DNA of 64,000 bases from Cyanodermella asteris (lineage: Eukaryota > Ascomycota > Lecanoromycetes > Ostropales > Stictidaceae): the NCBI GenBank assembly GCA_900618795.1, contig UYJD01000011.1, positions 124,001 to 188,000 of the forward strand, read 5' to 3'. How positions within the stretch are numbered: position 1 is the first letter of the stretch; each line of letters opens with the position of its first letter. A program made the position numbers and the translations under genes. The notes below the pieces were generated by a model. The model ran no database searches, was not told the origin of the DNA, and saw only the letters and a list, made by a program, of their open reading frames with translations. Below, one piece after another: positions 54,588 to 64,000 of the stretch.

Positions 54588-55640
54588 ATGGCCACGACTC
54601 TCCGACGGCCGTTCGCCCTCACGGGCGCCCTCAAACAAATCACCAACCCCTCCACAATCACATCCCGCGGCTTCCAAACGGCCTCCCGCTCGCCCTTCAA
54701 GACCCGCGCAAACACAACCTTTTTCACACCCTCAAAGTCATCCTTCAGCACAATACCAAAGACGACAACAACACAGCTCGCAAAGCCCCAGACCGTTTTC
54801 CGACGCAGCTACGCTTCCTACGATGCGCCGCCCAACCCGACGGCCCAGGGCAGCTTGACGCAGCGACTACTGTACGGTGGCGCCCTGGTTGGCGGCACGA
54901 TCCTGGCCGCGAATCTGATCTTCAACCGCGAGACGAGAGAAGATGGAGGAATGCCGCCTTTCGAGCGGTCGTACCTGAACGAGACGTTCATGCATACCGG
55001 TCTGGGTGTCGGAATCATCGGTGTCGCCGCGAGTGCCCTGCACAGATCTGGGTGGTCGCTTCGTCTCATGTCTGCCAACCCGTGGGTCGTCATCATCGGT
55101 GGCGTCGGAGCCTCGTTCGCGTTCATGTACGGCTGCCGCGCTACCGCCCCCGAGAACTATATCCCGAAGTACGCTCTGTGGACTGGATTCAACATCACGC
55201 AGGCTGCGATTTTGGCTCCGTTGATGTTCATGCAGCCGGCGCTGCTGGCTCGTGCTGGACTCTACACCGTGGCTATGATGAGCAGTATCGCGTTCGTTGG
55301 CGCGACGGCGAAGACTGACAAGTACCTGTACCTCGGTGGACCGCTGCTGGCTGGTGTTGCCATCGTTGCGGTTTCTGGTCTTGCGCCTTTGGTCATTCCT
55401 GCCACTGCTACCCGCACGTTGATGTTCACCGAGAGCCTCTGGCTGTGGGGTGGCTTGGCCGTCTTTGGTGGATTCACTCTCTACGATGTGCAGAAGATTC
55501 TGCACCACGCCAGGTTGGCCGAGAGGGGCATTATCAAGCGGGATGCGGTCAACGAGAGCATTTCGCTGGAGTTGGACTTTTTGAACATCTTCATCAGGAT
55601 GGTCCAGATCCTTGGGATGCAGGGCAACAGGAGGAAGTAG
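54588..55640 (+). CDS. Bax inhibitor-1-like inner mitochondrial membrane protein (GHITM type)
   Basis: 350 residues, one exon. About 80 N-terminal residues rich in Arg, Ser and Thr (MATTLRRPFALTGALKQ; FRRSYASYDAPP) form a mitochondrial presequence. Seven hydrophobic segments follow, from LLYGGALVGGTILAANLIF to ESLWLWGGLAVFGGFTLYD. The loop FTLYDVQKILHHAR and the C-terminal SISLELDFLNIFIRMVQILG are family hallmarks of BI-1/TMBIM proteins. Within that family a presequence and this C-terminus point to GHITM/MICS1 rather than the ER BI-1. Known role: inner-membrane and cristae organisation and calcium/proton exchange in animals; fungal function less studied. Very GC-rich codons give long antisense frames that are shadows. 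Convergent with the next gene. Confidence 0.88.
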   Translation: MATTLRRPFALTGALKQITNPSTITSRGFQTASRSPFKTRANTTFFTPSKSSFSTIPKTTTTQLAKPQTVFRRSYASYDAPPNPTAQGSLTQRLLYGGALVGGTILAANLIFNRETREDGGMPPFERSYLNETFMHTGLGVGIIGVAASALHRSGWSLRLMSANPWVVIIGGVGASFAFMYGCRATAPENYIPKYALWTGFNITQAAILAPLMFMQPALLARAGLYTVAMMSSIAFVGATAKTDKYLYLGGPLLAGVAIVAVSGLAPLVIPATATRTLMFTESLWLWGGLAVFGGFTLYDVQKILHHARLAERGIIKRDAVNESISLELDFLNIFIRMVQILGMQGNRRK

Positions 55641-56005
55641 GCGGACAAGGAAACGAGAGAAGCGAGAATGATCCTTTCCTTACGTAACAATACCCCGACG
55701 GTGAAACACAAGACTTACAGATTGCAGAATCGAAAAGTATCACTAGTGCGAACCCGGGAGGCATGAATCGTTGCATCAAATTGTTTCAATAATGTACCTT
55801 TGGGCATCTGTGTAACTCTACTTCAAAATCAAATATCTACTGTACATATCATGATGTCTGCGATCTTTTGTGAAGACGGTTGAATGGAGTCATGTGCCGA
55901 TTGAACTAGGCCTGGCGGCTGGATCAAAGGAGTTTCATGACCGCGGACACCCACTACCTAGTCTCACAACGACGTCCGTCATTCTACTCCTCGTGGCCGC
56001 AGCAC
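55641..56005. other. convergent 3' region
   Basis: Between the stop of the mitochondrial gene and the stop of the first LQxPW-family gene. No gene seen. Confidence 0.5.
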
Positions 56006-57409
56006 TCAATCCCCAGAGCCACCCATCACCACATCCGCGCTCGGTTCCGGGACAATCCCCTCAGCCATCTTCGGCACCGCAATCTTAAACTTGACGATAA
56101 GCGACCTATTCTCCTCAAGCTCCGCCTCCAACCCCTCCCTCCGTCCCCTCCTCGCCTCCAACTCCAGTCCCAACGCCTCGTCCACCTCCTCCACGTTCCC
56201 GAGCTCGATCTCCATCTTCATCCTGCGCAAACGCCTCCGTTCCAGCTGTCGCTCGAGGACCTCGGCGAGTTTCCGCTTCACGCCGATCAGCGCGCCGATC
56301 CGCTCGCCCTCGGTGGCGATGTCTTCGCGCAGCTGCGCCAGCGTCCATGCCGCCGGGTGGGTGACCGGGCCGTGGAGGAGCGTGGCGGTCGGGGTGACGG
56401 GGAGGAAGGCCAGCTTGGGCCTGTTCTGTGGCCCCGCAGCGTCGTCCGGGTGCGGTTCGTGGACGGTCGTCGTTTTTGCGGTGGGATTTTGGGGGAGGTG
56501 GTCGGGTTTCGTCTTGTTCTTTTGCGTGACCTTTTCTGGATTCGCTGCGTGTTGTGCTGTCGGGTTTGTGGTGGAGTTTTCGGGATGCTGGGCGGCTTGG
56601 GTCTTGCTCTTTTGCGTGGCTTTTTCCGGTGCTCGTGCTGGTTTTGGGGGCGGGGCCATGGATCCAGCTGCAGGCTGATCTTCGGTCTTGTTCTCTTGTT
56701 GCTTGGACCTTTCGGAAAGATGAGCTAAGACGGTGTCTCGTCTGGTCTGTTCCTTTCTGTGCTCTTTCTTGAGTTTGCGGGCATGTTCTTCGGTCATCCT
56801 CGCGCTGCCCTGTTGCTTCCTGAGTGCCTGGCCCAGAGCGACGTCCACGTCCGACATGCCGTTGAGATGCTTGCCGCCGTTCAGTGTCCTGTGGTATTCG
56901 ACTACTCTGTCCGTCAGGTAATCATGTATCGCCTCGAACTTGTCCTCGAGGTGCCAGTATTTCTCCCAAATATCGGTAGGTGCCTTCCGCAGAAGATCCC
57001 TCAACAAGCTGACGCGGAAGAAGTCGAGCCGCTGGTCACTGCGAAACGTCGATACGTCGATATCTTCAGAGTAAGCTTCCTTCCCCACTGCGCACATGGC
57101 GCGGTAGTCGGCCGAGCGTTCGACGATGTCTTCGAAGAAGAGGAATCGCGCTGAACAGTCTTCCGTCCGCTCGTCCAAGTCGTGCATGGCGTCGTGATTG
57201 GATTCCAGTAGCCCAGCCAATTGTTCGTTCCACGGTCGCTGCAGAATCAAGTCTGCCACTCGACGGTCGTCGTCGTTTGCGTATTGGGTCGCCAGAGCGT
57301 ATCTGGTTGGATGCGAACTCTTGAGGTCCATCCAGGTTACGGTTTCTGCCTCTCGCTTCGTGAGGTGCTCCTGCATGAAAGTGGGAGGAAACCGAGGGAT
57401 TCCGGGCAT
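56006..57409 (-). CDS. LQxPW-family protein 1 (unknown function, intact copy)
   Basis: 467 residues, one exon, from ATG 57407-57409 (MPGIPRFPPTFMQEHLTKR). Globular N-terminal half: TWMDLKSSHPTRYALATQY, then VADLILQRPWNEQLAGLLE (the family module), FEDIVERSADYRAMC, and DIWEKYWHLEDKFEAIHDYL. A disordered middle rich in Lys, Gln, Pro and Thr follows, with imperfect repeats built on PEKATQKSKTQAAQHPEN and PEKVTQKNKTKPDHLPQN. A long C-terminal coiled coil ends the protein (RKLAEVLERQLERRRLRRMK ... REGLEAELEENRSL). No signal peptide or membrane span. It is the best preserved of four related genes on this strand. Function unknown; coiled coils suggest oligomerisation. Confidence 0.72.
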   Translation of the reverse strand: MPGIPRFPPTFMQEHLTKREAETVTWMDLKSSHPTRYALATQYANDDDRRVADLILQRPWNEQLAGLLESNHDAMHDLDERTEDCSARFLFFEDIVERSADYRAMCAVGKEAYSEDIDVSTFRSDQRLDFFRVSLLRDLLRKAPTDIWEKYWHLEDKFEAIHDYLTDRVVEYHRTLNGGKHLNGMSDVDVALGQALRKQQGSARMTEEHARKLKKEHRKEQTRRDTVLAHLSERSKQQENKTEDQPAAGSMAPPPKPARAPEKATQKSKTQAAQHPENSTTNPTAQHAANPEKVTQKNKTKPDHLPQNPTAKTTTVHEPHPDDAAGPQNRPKLAFLPVTPTATLLHGPVTHPAAWTLAQLREDIATEGERIGALIGVKRKLAEVLERQLERRRLRRMKMEIELGNVEEVDEALGLELEARRGRREGLEAELEENRSLIVKFKIAVPKMAEGIVPEPSADVVMGGSGD

Positions 57410-58015
57410 CTTGAGTAAACGAGGGCGTTTGACTCGGTGAGATGGGGGGCCAAACAGTACCTGGTGGTGATTTTGGACTTTGGGTTGTGATTGCTGGAAT
57501 CGCTTGTGGAATGGTTTATGACCTTGAGGCGATAGTGTGTGATCGGGCAGTACGAAATGTTTCGGAATGAGGAATTCTCTCAGCTAAGGATGCTAATATG
57601 TATAAATTATAGTCTCGGAATAGCTATGCAGTCTGTCCCTGTCACTGTCACTCACACAAACAGTGATGTGGAGTCACCGTGAAGGTGCGAGTGAAGAGAG
57701 GCACGACTTCATACTCCACCATGAATGCGTGTCTGGGCTTCACGGTGTGTGCGCACGCTGATCTATCAACGCACGTCTCGAGCACGCCTACTCCTGGAAC
57801 TTCATATGTACTGAACAAGCTGACAAGCATTTTGTGCTCCGGATGAACATGCCCGCTGACATTTCATCTGATTGAGTACAGGGAAAAATCACGAAATTCG
57901 TCAAATGTGTAGCATGCAATCAAAGAGAACAAATATATATAAACGGACAACTCCAATATTTGGTTTACATACAGTCTAACATCTCATTCGGAGGAGTAAA
58001 GCATGCTTCTATTCC
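57410..58015. other. Intergenic, with TATA-like run
   Basis: Contains a palindromic ATATATATA tract at 57932-57941 that could serve as a TATA box on either strand. No gene seen. Confidence 0.4.
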
Positions 58016-58830
58016 TCAATATGGGCCTCCTCCTCGGCATAAGCTTTCAGCAGCGCGGCCTCCGCCATCAGCGCGCCATGCCCTCGCCTCTGTAATGTCC
58101 TTGTCAGCCTTCTGGAAAACCTTCATGTTCAGCGTGCCCTTCAACTGGGCGCTCGTCTCTGCGTTGGCCTCTTCTGCCATCTGCGTAGCCCTCATCATCA
58201 ACTTGCCCTCCAATAGAGCCCTCTTCACCGCGGTGCTCTTTTCAGACTCCTCGGGCACTTTCGCTTGCCAGTCAATCGAGCTTCATCCTTCGCCTTTGCC
58301 TTCGCCTTTGTGGTGGCCTGGTCAGCTTCGTCCGCCTCCGCGACGCCTTCGATATTCGCCAGTGAGTGTTTTTCCAGTACAGCGGTTGCCACACGAAGCG
58401 CTGCGATGCACTGCATGGTGCGCTCACGATTTGCGACCGATTTCACGGTACACTCGCTATGAAGCCTGTCGGCCAGCAAGTGCATTGTCGCAGCCACCCA
58501 CTCAAGTATCGTTCGGTTTCCGTTCGGCTTCGTGCTGGGCGACTGATGCCTCCGCGCATCCTTTAACTCGAAATGGTGATCCATGACCCGGGCCAAAAAA
58601 AAAACAAAAAAAAAAAACAAGACAAAAACAGAAACACACATGCCCCATCGGCCGACCCTTCGGAAAACCTCCGTATCATGCCCTCCATTGAATTGTCCCA
58701 CGGCTGCTGGAAAATGTACCTTGCCGTGTCATAATCGGCGCTAATATTTGCTTTATATCCATCCCATACGGCAGCCGTAGATTCGGCATTCGGATGCGTC
58801 CGTTTCCATTTGCCATTTCGAAGAACTTAT
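58016..58830 (-). CDS. LQxPW-family protein 2 (probably decayed or multi-exon)
   Basis: Two coding-like parts. The 5' part (58830-58640) reads GKWKRTHPNAESTAAVWDGY, then ARYIFQQPWDNSMEGMIRR, clearly related to family protein 1 (HPTRYALATQY and VADLILQRPWNEQL). A GTGTGT donor follows, with a T-rich tract (A-rich on the plus strand, 58590-58630) that may be intronic. The 3' part (58590-58016) reads ILEWVAATMHLLADRL, a Lys/Ala-rich stretch, then a change of frame near 58255, and finishes VPEESEKSTAVKRALLEGK and a helical tail. I could not find a splice pair that repairs the frame change, nor a start codon for the 5' part. It may be a pseudogene or a gene with an unrecognised intron. Confidence 0.4.
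58590..58632. repeat. A-rich homopolymer tract
   Basis: Runs of ten and twelve A, interrupted by C and G, on the plus strand; T-rich on the minus strand where it would sit in an intron of family gene 2. Such runs are error-prone in sequencing. Confidence 0.85.
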
Positions 58831-60049
58831 TTGACTTGAAGGGCAAATGCCTGTGCGGTCGTTTGTTGGTCCCCGTGTCGGTTCTCAGATGATCTCGCGC
58901 CTTTGTCAGTGGAGGAAGCTTTGGCTGAGCAGTCGGGAGTCAGCAGTATCTCAAGCTCCAAGATCTTGGATCAGAAGCACTGATGGCAAAGTTGTGTTGC
59001 AAGGTGCGCGTGAAGAGACCCGCAGTGGTCGAAGGGTGATGGTGCAGAAATTCGGAACACTTGTCGCCTGGTCAGGACCTCTTGTAGAAGCTTGAACGAC
59101 GGCGAACACCGGAAGCGATTGCTGACGATCCCAAGGGTATTATTTGCAGGTGACCGAGCGTAGTTGTAAGTGACGGCGGATGTGATTGTCAGTGAGCGTA
59201 AACGTTTGTGCGTGACACATAATCACGCATGCTGGGTGAAAAGTCATGCCTAGTTATATGTACTTTGCATGAGGACGATTACCTGGGCTAGCTCAGTAAA
59301 GATTGAAGTCCCATCCGGCCACGCAAGCTGTGGTCAACAGCATGAAGCATGAAGCGAGAAATCCGCAGCAAAGGCACAGCAGGCTACTGTTCACGTACAG
59401 AGTACGAGCGAGCGCCTGAAGCCAATGCTCATTATGCCCGGCTCGTTACTTGAACATGCATTCTGAGGTAGTGCAAAGGAGGACATCGCCAACGACGGGT
59501 TTTGTCACAAGAAAGAATCGCGATAATACAGAATGGCAGATTATAGACATGCACGATGACTAATGGGCATCTGTGCATCTCAGGTATTGCCATGCGGAGG
59601 CCCCTCAGATCGCCGTAAAAGCCCCGACATTGAGCCGTCAATCAGCTGGCGTGCTCAATAGAACTCCCTAAAGCCGCGAGCTCTATCCATGCTAGATCGA
59701 ACTTGATTCCTACTCACGCAGATTCACTACCTGCCCAAGTATTTCATCGTTCGCGCAAGAGACGAAAGAACTCACGCGGTCACAAACGATGACCAAACAG
59801 GACACAGATATCACAGTCAGAATGTTTTTTCGCTACCGTCATGCACGCAGGTAGTATGGAAGAAAGACGTTGTCCCTGTTGCGGAATGGAGAGAATTGAG
59901 CAACAGCACGCATACTCCTTCCGGCAATATGCATATGAAAGTTTCCATTCCTCACAACCTTTGCTCCGATCCAGTATCAGGAGACATCAAGTTTCAGAAA
60001 AGACTCAAGACACTCAGGGAGCTCAGGAATGCTTTCTTGTGAATTCCCA
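58831..60049. other. Intergenic, nothing certain
   Basis: May contain the missing first exon of family gene 2 near 58950-59095 (minus), but no start or splice pair is convincing. Otherwise short frames only. Confidence 0.4.
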
Positions 60050-61362
60050 TCAATCAGCCAATTCCGCCTCGAGCTTCTCATTACGAGCCTTCTTCGCCGC
60101 CAGCTCCTGCTCAAGGTCCGCAACCGCCTGGTGCTCACGTTGAATCAGCTTGTCAAACTCCTCGTCCTTCAGCTTGATTTGGGCTTTTTTCAGCGATGCC
60201 AACGTCTGCTCGTGAGACATGCTGGAGCTGGAACTAGACTCGACTTGCTCGTTTGCATCATTCTGTTGCTCCGAATCAACGATGTTGGTATGGAAGCATC
60301 GCATCGCCGCCTGTTGTTGCTGCGCTGCGACTTGGCCGAGAATGCCTCCCTGTCCCTGTTGCTGCGCTGCCCACCGGGCGAGAATGTCCTCATGGCTCTG
60401 GTTCTGCGCTGTCGACTGGGCCCGAACATCCTCTGTCTGATGCTGCGCTGAGACCTGGGTCCGGATAATCTCCCCTCTCTGCTGCTGCGCTGCGTGCTGG
60501 GCGCAAATAGCCCCTTCCCTCTGTTGCCGGGTTGTGGACTGGGCGGGAAAATACTCATCTTCCTGTTGCTGTATTGGGCGCCGGAAGGGGGTATCTCTCT
60601 CCCTTTCTCTGTTTGGCCGCTGCGAGCAAGGCGTCGTTTTCCTCATCTGATTGATTCCCCTGCGCAGTAGGCCCTTTGGAGGGCCTGCTCGTTCCCAATC
60701 GACCCGGTGGGCAAGTCAGACCGCCTGTCGATTCGCGTCTGTAGCTGGTTCTGACCATCGTATCGGTTAATCGAGAAGCGCTGTCATCGCGGGTTCGGCC
60801 GTCTGCTCGACGACACAGTGCCACACCACCGACACAGGACACCTCGTCCCTTTTGAACGTGGCGTCGCGACTTGTGTGGTTTCGGGCAGATCTCTGTTGT
60901 CGTACCGAGTCCCGTAGTACTCCTTCGTCAGCACCGCGAGATGGTAATCAATGTCCTCAACACAGTACGCGATACCAATCGCCCAGGCGTCCTTTCTCAT
61001 CCTCCGAGTCCCAGTACCAGGTATCAATGTCCTCGTCATCGCCGCTGGTCAAGCCATCTGAAGGGAACGGCTTTCACGTCCGAGACCAACACACGACAGC
61101 CGTGGCTGCGCTTCGTACGGTCAACGATGCCACCGGAAAGGTATTGCTGCGAACGTTTCGAACAGGTTCTCGAACATGACGAGATCGGGCTGCCGGGCGG
61201 AGCCGTTTTTCTTTGCGACGGATCCTGACCTTTATGCGCTCCATGGTGTCCAACATGTGTGCCGATTACTCTGTTCCGGGGCTCCTGAAGAATAGATCTG
61301 GCCATATATGCGTTGGGGTCATTGGTGGTGGGTTCCACATGAAGGGAACAGGACGTAGCCAT
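60050..61362 (-). CDS. LQxPW-family protein 3 with Gln-rich repeats (frames broken or spliced)
   Basis: A set of related coding-like stretches on the minus strand. First, MATSCSLHVEPTTNDPNAY and MARSILQEPRNRV (61362 down), matching the family module with P-R in place of P-W. Then DLVMFENLFETF near 61165 and DDEDIDTWYWDSEDEK near 61040, matching FEDIVERS and TDIWEKYWHLEDK of family protein 1. Last comes a long frame, 60646-60050, with 15-residue Gln-rich repeats and a coiled-coil end (VADLEQELAAKKARNEK). The stretches lie in different frames. Some joins could be introns (for example GTATCGCG ... GACGAAG near 60950), but no complete model works. Either a multi-intron gene or a decaying copy. 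Confidence 0.42.
60310..60550 (-). repeat. about five 45-nt repeats encoding Gln-rich 15-mers
   Basis: On the minus strand, units read QHAAQQQRGEIIRT, QVSAQHQTEDVRA, QSTAQNQSHEDILA, RWAAQQQGQGGILG and QVAAQQQQ. On the plus strand each contains a TGCTGCGCTG-like core about every 45 bases. Unit length is near a multiple of three, so the frame is kept. Confidence 0.75.
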
Positions 61363-62024
61363 GGTGATGGGAGATGCGACGGTAATCGATGCCTTCGCGA
61401 GGCGACTTGTTGCTGATACTCATGTCGTGCGCAGGGATCACGCTTCTGCCAAAATTTATCGAAGAAGAATCCGCGAGCTAAAGGAAAGTGAACGACCATG
61501 CGTGTGATCGCAGTAACCTGAGAACGATGATTTTTAGGAGATGAGCGGTAAAGCTGGCAAGAGAACATGAGGAGCGGAGATATTTGCAGGCGTTTCAAGA
61601 TGTCGAACCGCCCAGTGCATTTCCCGCGATGGTGAAGCCGCAAAGCGTGACGGAGAGGTCATTTTGCAGGACGGCGAGTCTATATGCGTCATTGAGGGGA
61701 CTCAGGCGCGTGGTGGATGGACGGTTGTAATGTCATTGCTAGATCATTTCGGCCCCAGTCTGTTGTATTTACAATTTACGCTCTTGTGCGCAGATGTCCT
61801 GAGTTCAACATCGTAACCAGACCGAGAAGGCAATGAAAGCATGATAAACATTGAAACTGACTGAATTTGTAGGTGGACACACGAGATCCCAGTCCTTTGT
61901 GTTGGGATGGGCTCCCGGGGAGTTCACATTTGCATGTGCTAGGGAGCGTAGTCAGACCAAGCCCATCAATGTGCCATCGGTCTCGTTCACGAAGTCTTCA
62001 AGCTGCCAAGTCTGCTTCCAGTCT
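61363..62024. other. Intergenic between family genes 3 and 4
   Basis: An upstream minus-strand frame (MSISNKSPREGIDYRR, near 61420) could be an earlier start of family gene 3. Otherwise nothing recognised. Confidence 0.4.
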
Positions 62025-62783
62025 CTATTTCCGGATTCTTTTGGCCGCTAGTTCTTGTTCCAGTTCCACGATTGCCTTGCGCTTCTGCTGCTCAAGCTTG
62101 GCGATTCCATCGTCTACCATTTTGATTTGTTCTCTGAGTCCTTGCATTACCTGTGCGTGACTTGCAGTTACGACAGACTGCGGAGCACAAGGTGGCTGGG
62201 AATCTGCCCTGATCACTGATACGGAGGTTGGAAGAGCTTCAGAGTTCACGGTCGTTTCAGATGCGGTAGCGGCGTTCGCGTCATTGGCCTCTTGCTCCCA
62301 TGCTCTGCTGACTTGCGCACTTGAGCCTCTCTGGTGAAAAATTCTTGGATTGAGAGGCCTTGGATCAGGAGCGACAGGTCCATTTCGACGAGTGTCCTCG
62401 AAATACCACCAGTTGAAAGTGTGAGCAGCCTCCCACAACAGCCCACGATAGGTGTGTCTTTTGGTAGTCTTGAGCCTATCGGGCGGAATGAGCGAGCACT
62501 GTCGAACCATTTTGGTCTCCAAGTCTTGAAGTGCTATAGAGAGCTGCGAGAGCCTGACTGGGTCGCTGAAACACTCGGTGTCGCTGGGGCGATTGTATAG
62601 GCGTTGCACGATGAGAGCAACCTCGGAGAGTAAATAGTGCACATCGTTTTCACTGATGCCGCTGCCCATGACTTCAGCTGCTACCTCGATCCACTCAGAC
62701 AAGATGCCATCCCAAGGCCTTTGCAAAAGACAAGCGACTAGCTCGCGCTCTTTGTCCATAGTCGTGGCTGCAGGTGGCATCAT
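62025..62783 (-). CDS. LQxPW-family protein 4 (short intact copy)
   Basis: 252 residues, one exon, from ATG 62783 (MMPPAATTMDKERE); the ATG at 62759 is an alternative. The family module appears at once: ELVACLLQRPWDGILSEWIE. The middle is helical (VALIVQRLYNRPSDTECF; GLLWEAAHTFNWWYF) and then disordered with Ala, Ser and Thr. The C-terminus is a coiled coil, IKMVDDGIAKLEQQKRK, ending VELEQELAAKRIRK, nearly the same as the end of family protein 3 (VADLEQELAAKKARN). The region before the module is shorter than in protein 1, so the N-terminal part may be lost. No signal peptide or membrane span; function unknown. It is probably a functional paralogue, because its frame is unbroken. Confidence 0.68.
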   Translation of the reverse strand: MMPPAATTMDKERELVACLLQRPWDGILSEWIEVAAEVMGSGISENDVHYLLSEVALIVQRLYNRPSDTECFSDPVRLSQLSIALQDLETKMVRQCSLIPPDRLKTTKRHTYRGLLWEAAHTFNWWYFEDTRRNGPVAPDPRPLNPRIFHQRGSSAQVSRAWEQEANDANAATASETTVNSEALPTSVSVIRADSQPPCAPQSVVTASHAQVMQGLREQIKMVDDGIAKLEQQKRKAIVELEQELAAKRIRK

Positions 62784-64000
62784 GTCTCGTACGTCGCAAA
62801 TGAGGATGCTGACAGTCGAGCAAATTGGTCTTGTAACTTGTTGTCCAAGATGTTGAGGGATCAGCTAGATGGGGCTTTAATATAGTCGCGCGAAACCGTT
62901 TTTCGTACCCCAAGCAAAAGCAAGCATCTTCCCAGTAGGCAAAAAAAAATCAAAAAAGAAAATCTGGCTTGTCTGTATGATGAGCTTGTCAAGCTGGGTG
63001 ACGATTGTTGTTGGTAGATTGTCAGTTGCACGCGTCAGTGGTCCAAACACGATCTGAATATGACCCAATCACGTGCACTCAAGCGAAAGGGAGGCGAGCG
63101 GCAAGCCCAGCCTAAACAATAGCACTTCATGAAAAGAGGCTCTGCTACGAACATGTCATCAACTCGGTTGCATAAGTGAGGGGTGCTTGTGAGTCCGAAT
63201 TTAAAAGACCTCGAGATTCGCGCCAGACTCTTGCCTTGAATCAATAACCACTTCACGAAATCGAAATATCGCTACGCTAAGCGTACCTATTCCGAGGTCA
63301 TATCACATTGACTCCACGTCCAAACCCACATGCCGAATTGATACAAGATCTAGCACAGAGTCGCCGGCACAACACCGTTGTCCAATATTCAGCAAAGTTG
63401 CTCTGGCAAGAAGACTCTGGTCATCCTGATACATGATGGTCTAGGACATGATCAGTCGGGGAAAAGGGGTGTCGATGCCTCCGAGATCACTGACATGGCA
63501 TTATTTGCAGCCGACAGGCAGGACGCTCAGAGTCATCACTGTGCAAATTCATGCATCGCTGTGTACAGTAAGCCAGAGTGAGCGGCACAGTGAGAACATG
63601 CTGGCACGAGCCGGAAGGGAACCACCGGGCAAGGGAGCTGACAGCAACCAGCAAGCGACCTGAGCAGTGACATGTTCTCAAACTCCCCGACCATCACAGA
63701 AACCGACGTGGCTCGACGCAACACCACTGTGATGGGTCGCGTCTGTGGCCATGTTGCATGTAACGGATGCACGCGGCTGCGCTTATCTTAGGCGGCATTG
63801 AGGCGATGCTGCAGAACCAACAATGTTGGACGTCCAGTCCTCACCTAGGCGGAGAGCATCGATACGTGGCCAGACGAAGCACTCGGCCTGTTTCAAAGGT
63901 GGCCGAATAGAAGGCCAGCTGATGTTCCAACATCTGGGGCTGGGCGTTTGTCCGTGTTGCAGAGTTCTCGGCAGCGGGAGGATTGATGACATGCACGGTG
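62784..64000. other. Terminal intergenic region
   Basis: Contains an A-rich run at 62940-62960. A minus-strand open stretch at 63783-63992 (PPLKQAECFVWPRIDALRL) might belong to a gene extending past the window, but this is weak. Nothing else supported. Confidence 0.4.

Noticed and set aside
54867-55508. 213-codon minus-strand frame
   Set aside because: Antisense to the mitochondrial Bax-inhibitor-like gene and rich in Arg, Ser and His as expected of a GC-rich shadow.
57932-57941. TATA-like palindrome as promoter of a plus-strand gene
   Set aside because: No plus-strand gene follows; it could equally serve the minus strand 500 bases away, so it is not assigned.
59283-59310. tRNA-like A-box (GGGCTAGCTCAGT)
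   Set aside because: No B-box (GGTTCRANNCC) at the right distance and no acceptor-stem pairing found.

Overview
The window looks like a nuclear segment of a filamentous ascomycete (Pezizomycotina). A plant-associated Dothideomycete is my best guess, an inference from gene content and not a sequence match. Genes are compact, with few short introns (mostly 40-70 nt, GTAAGT-like donors, CTRAY-like branch sites), CT-rich promoters and occasional TATA boxes. Products are eukaryotic and fungal: PTR2, PPP4R2, mitochondrial ThrRS, GH47 mannosidase, CRH-type GH16, GH28 polygalacturonase and a GLEYA protein. I see no operons, CRISPR arrays, rRNA or convincing tRNA.

Layout. 1-863: 5' part of an MFS drug-type transporter (minus) with an apparent one-base frame break. 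3098-4999: F-box/WD-like protein. 6375-7328: secreted GLEYA protein. 7.8-8.6 kb: repeat-like, A+T-rich tract with a 25-N assembly gap. 8663-10294: membrane/coiled-coil protein. 10428-11414: BTB protein. 11954-13771: GH47 alpha-mannosidase. 14160-14252: near-perfect hairpin resembling a MITE. 14628-16120: multi-exon unknown. 16629-18123: PPP4R2, with a 10-nt first exon, divergent from mitochondrial ThrRS (18817-20316). 20749-21318: Cys-containing unknown. 22025-23505: CRH cell-wall enzyme. 24488-25387: WW protein. 27396-28644: five-exon UMTA/LaeA-like methyltransferase whose SAM motif I is lost. 29796-31379: KCTD-like BTB protein. 31923-33857: peptide transporter. 37257-38096: unknown nuclear-looking protein. 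38.1-43.3 kb: gene-poor. 43828-44485: small conserved-looking protein whose first exon appears to be just ATG. 45823-46428: Tim17-like protein. 46589-50646: two unknown proteins, one with internal repeats. 52390-53514: polygalacturonase. 54588-55640: mitochondrial Bax-inhibitor-like protein.

56.0-62.8 kb: the most unusual part. Four genes or gene remnants on the minus strand share an N-terminal LQxPW module, and two of them share a C-terminal LEQELAAK coiled coil. They look like a locally expanded, poorly characterised fungal family in different states of preservation.

Housekeeping genes (translation, PP4, mitochondrial membrane, ER glycan trimming) are interspersed with secreted or cell-surface genes (GLEYA, CRH, GH28, PTR2, MFS). 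This is typical of a plant-associated fungus. No secondary-metabolite backbone gene is visible beside the methyltransferase.
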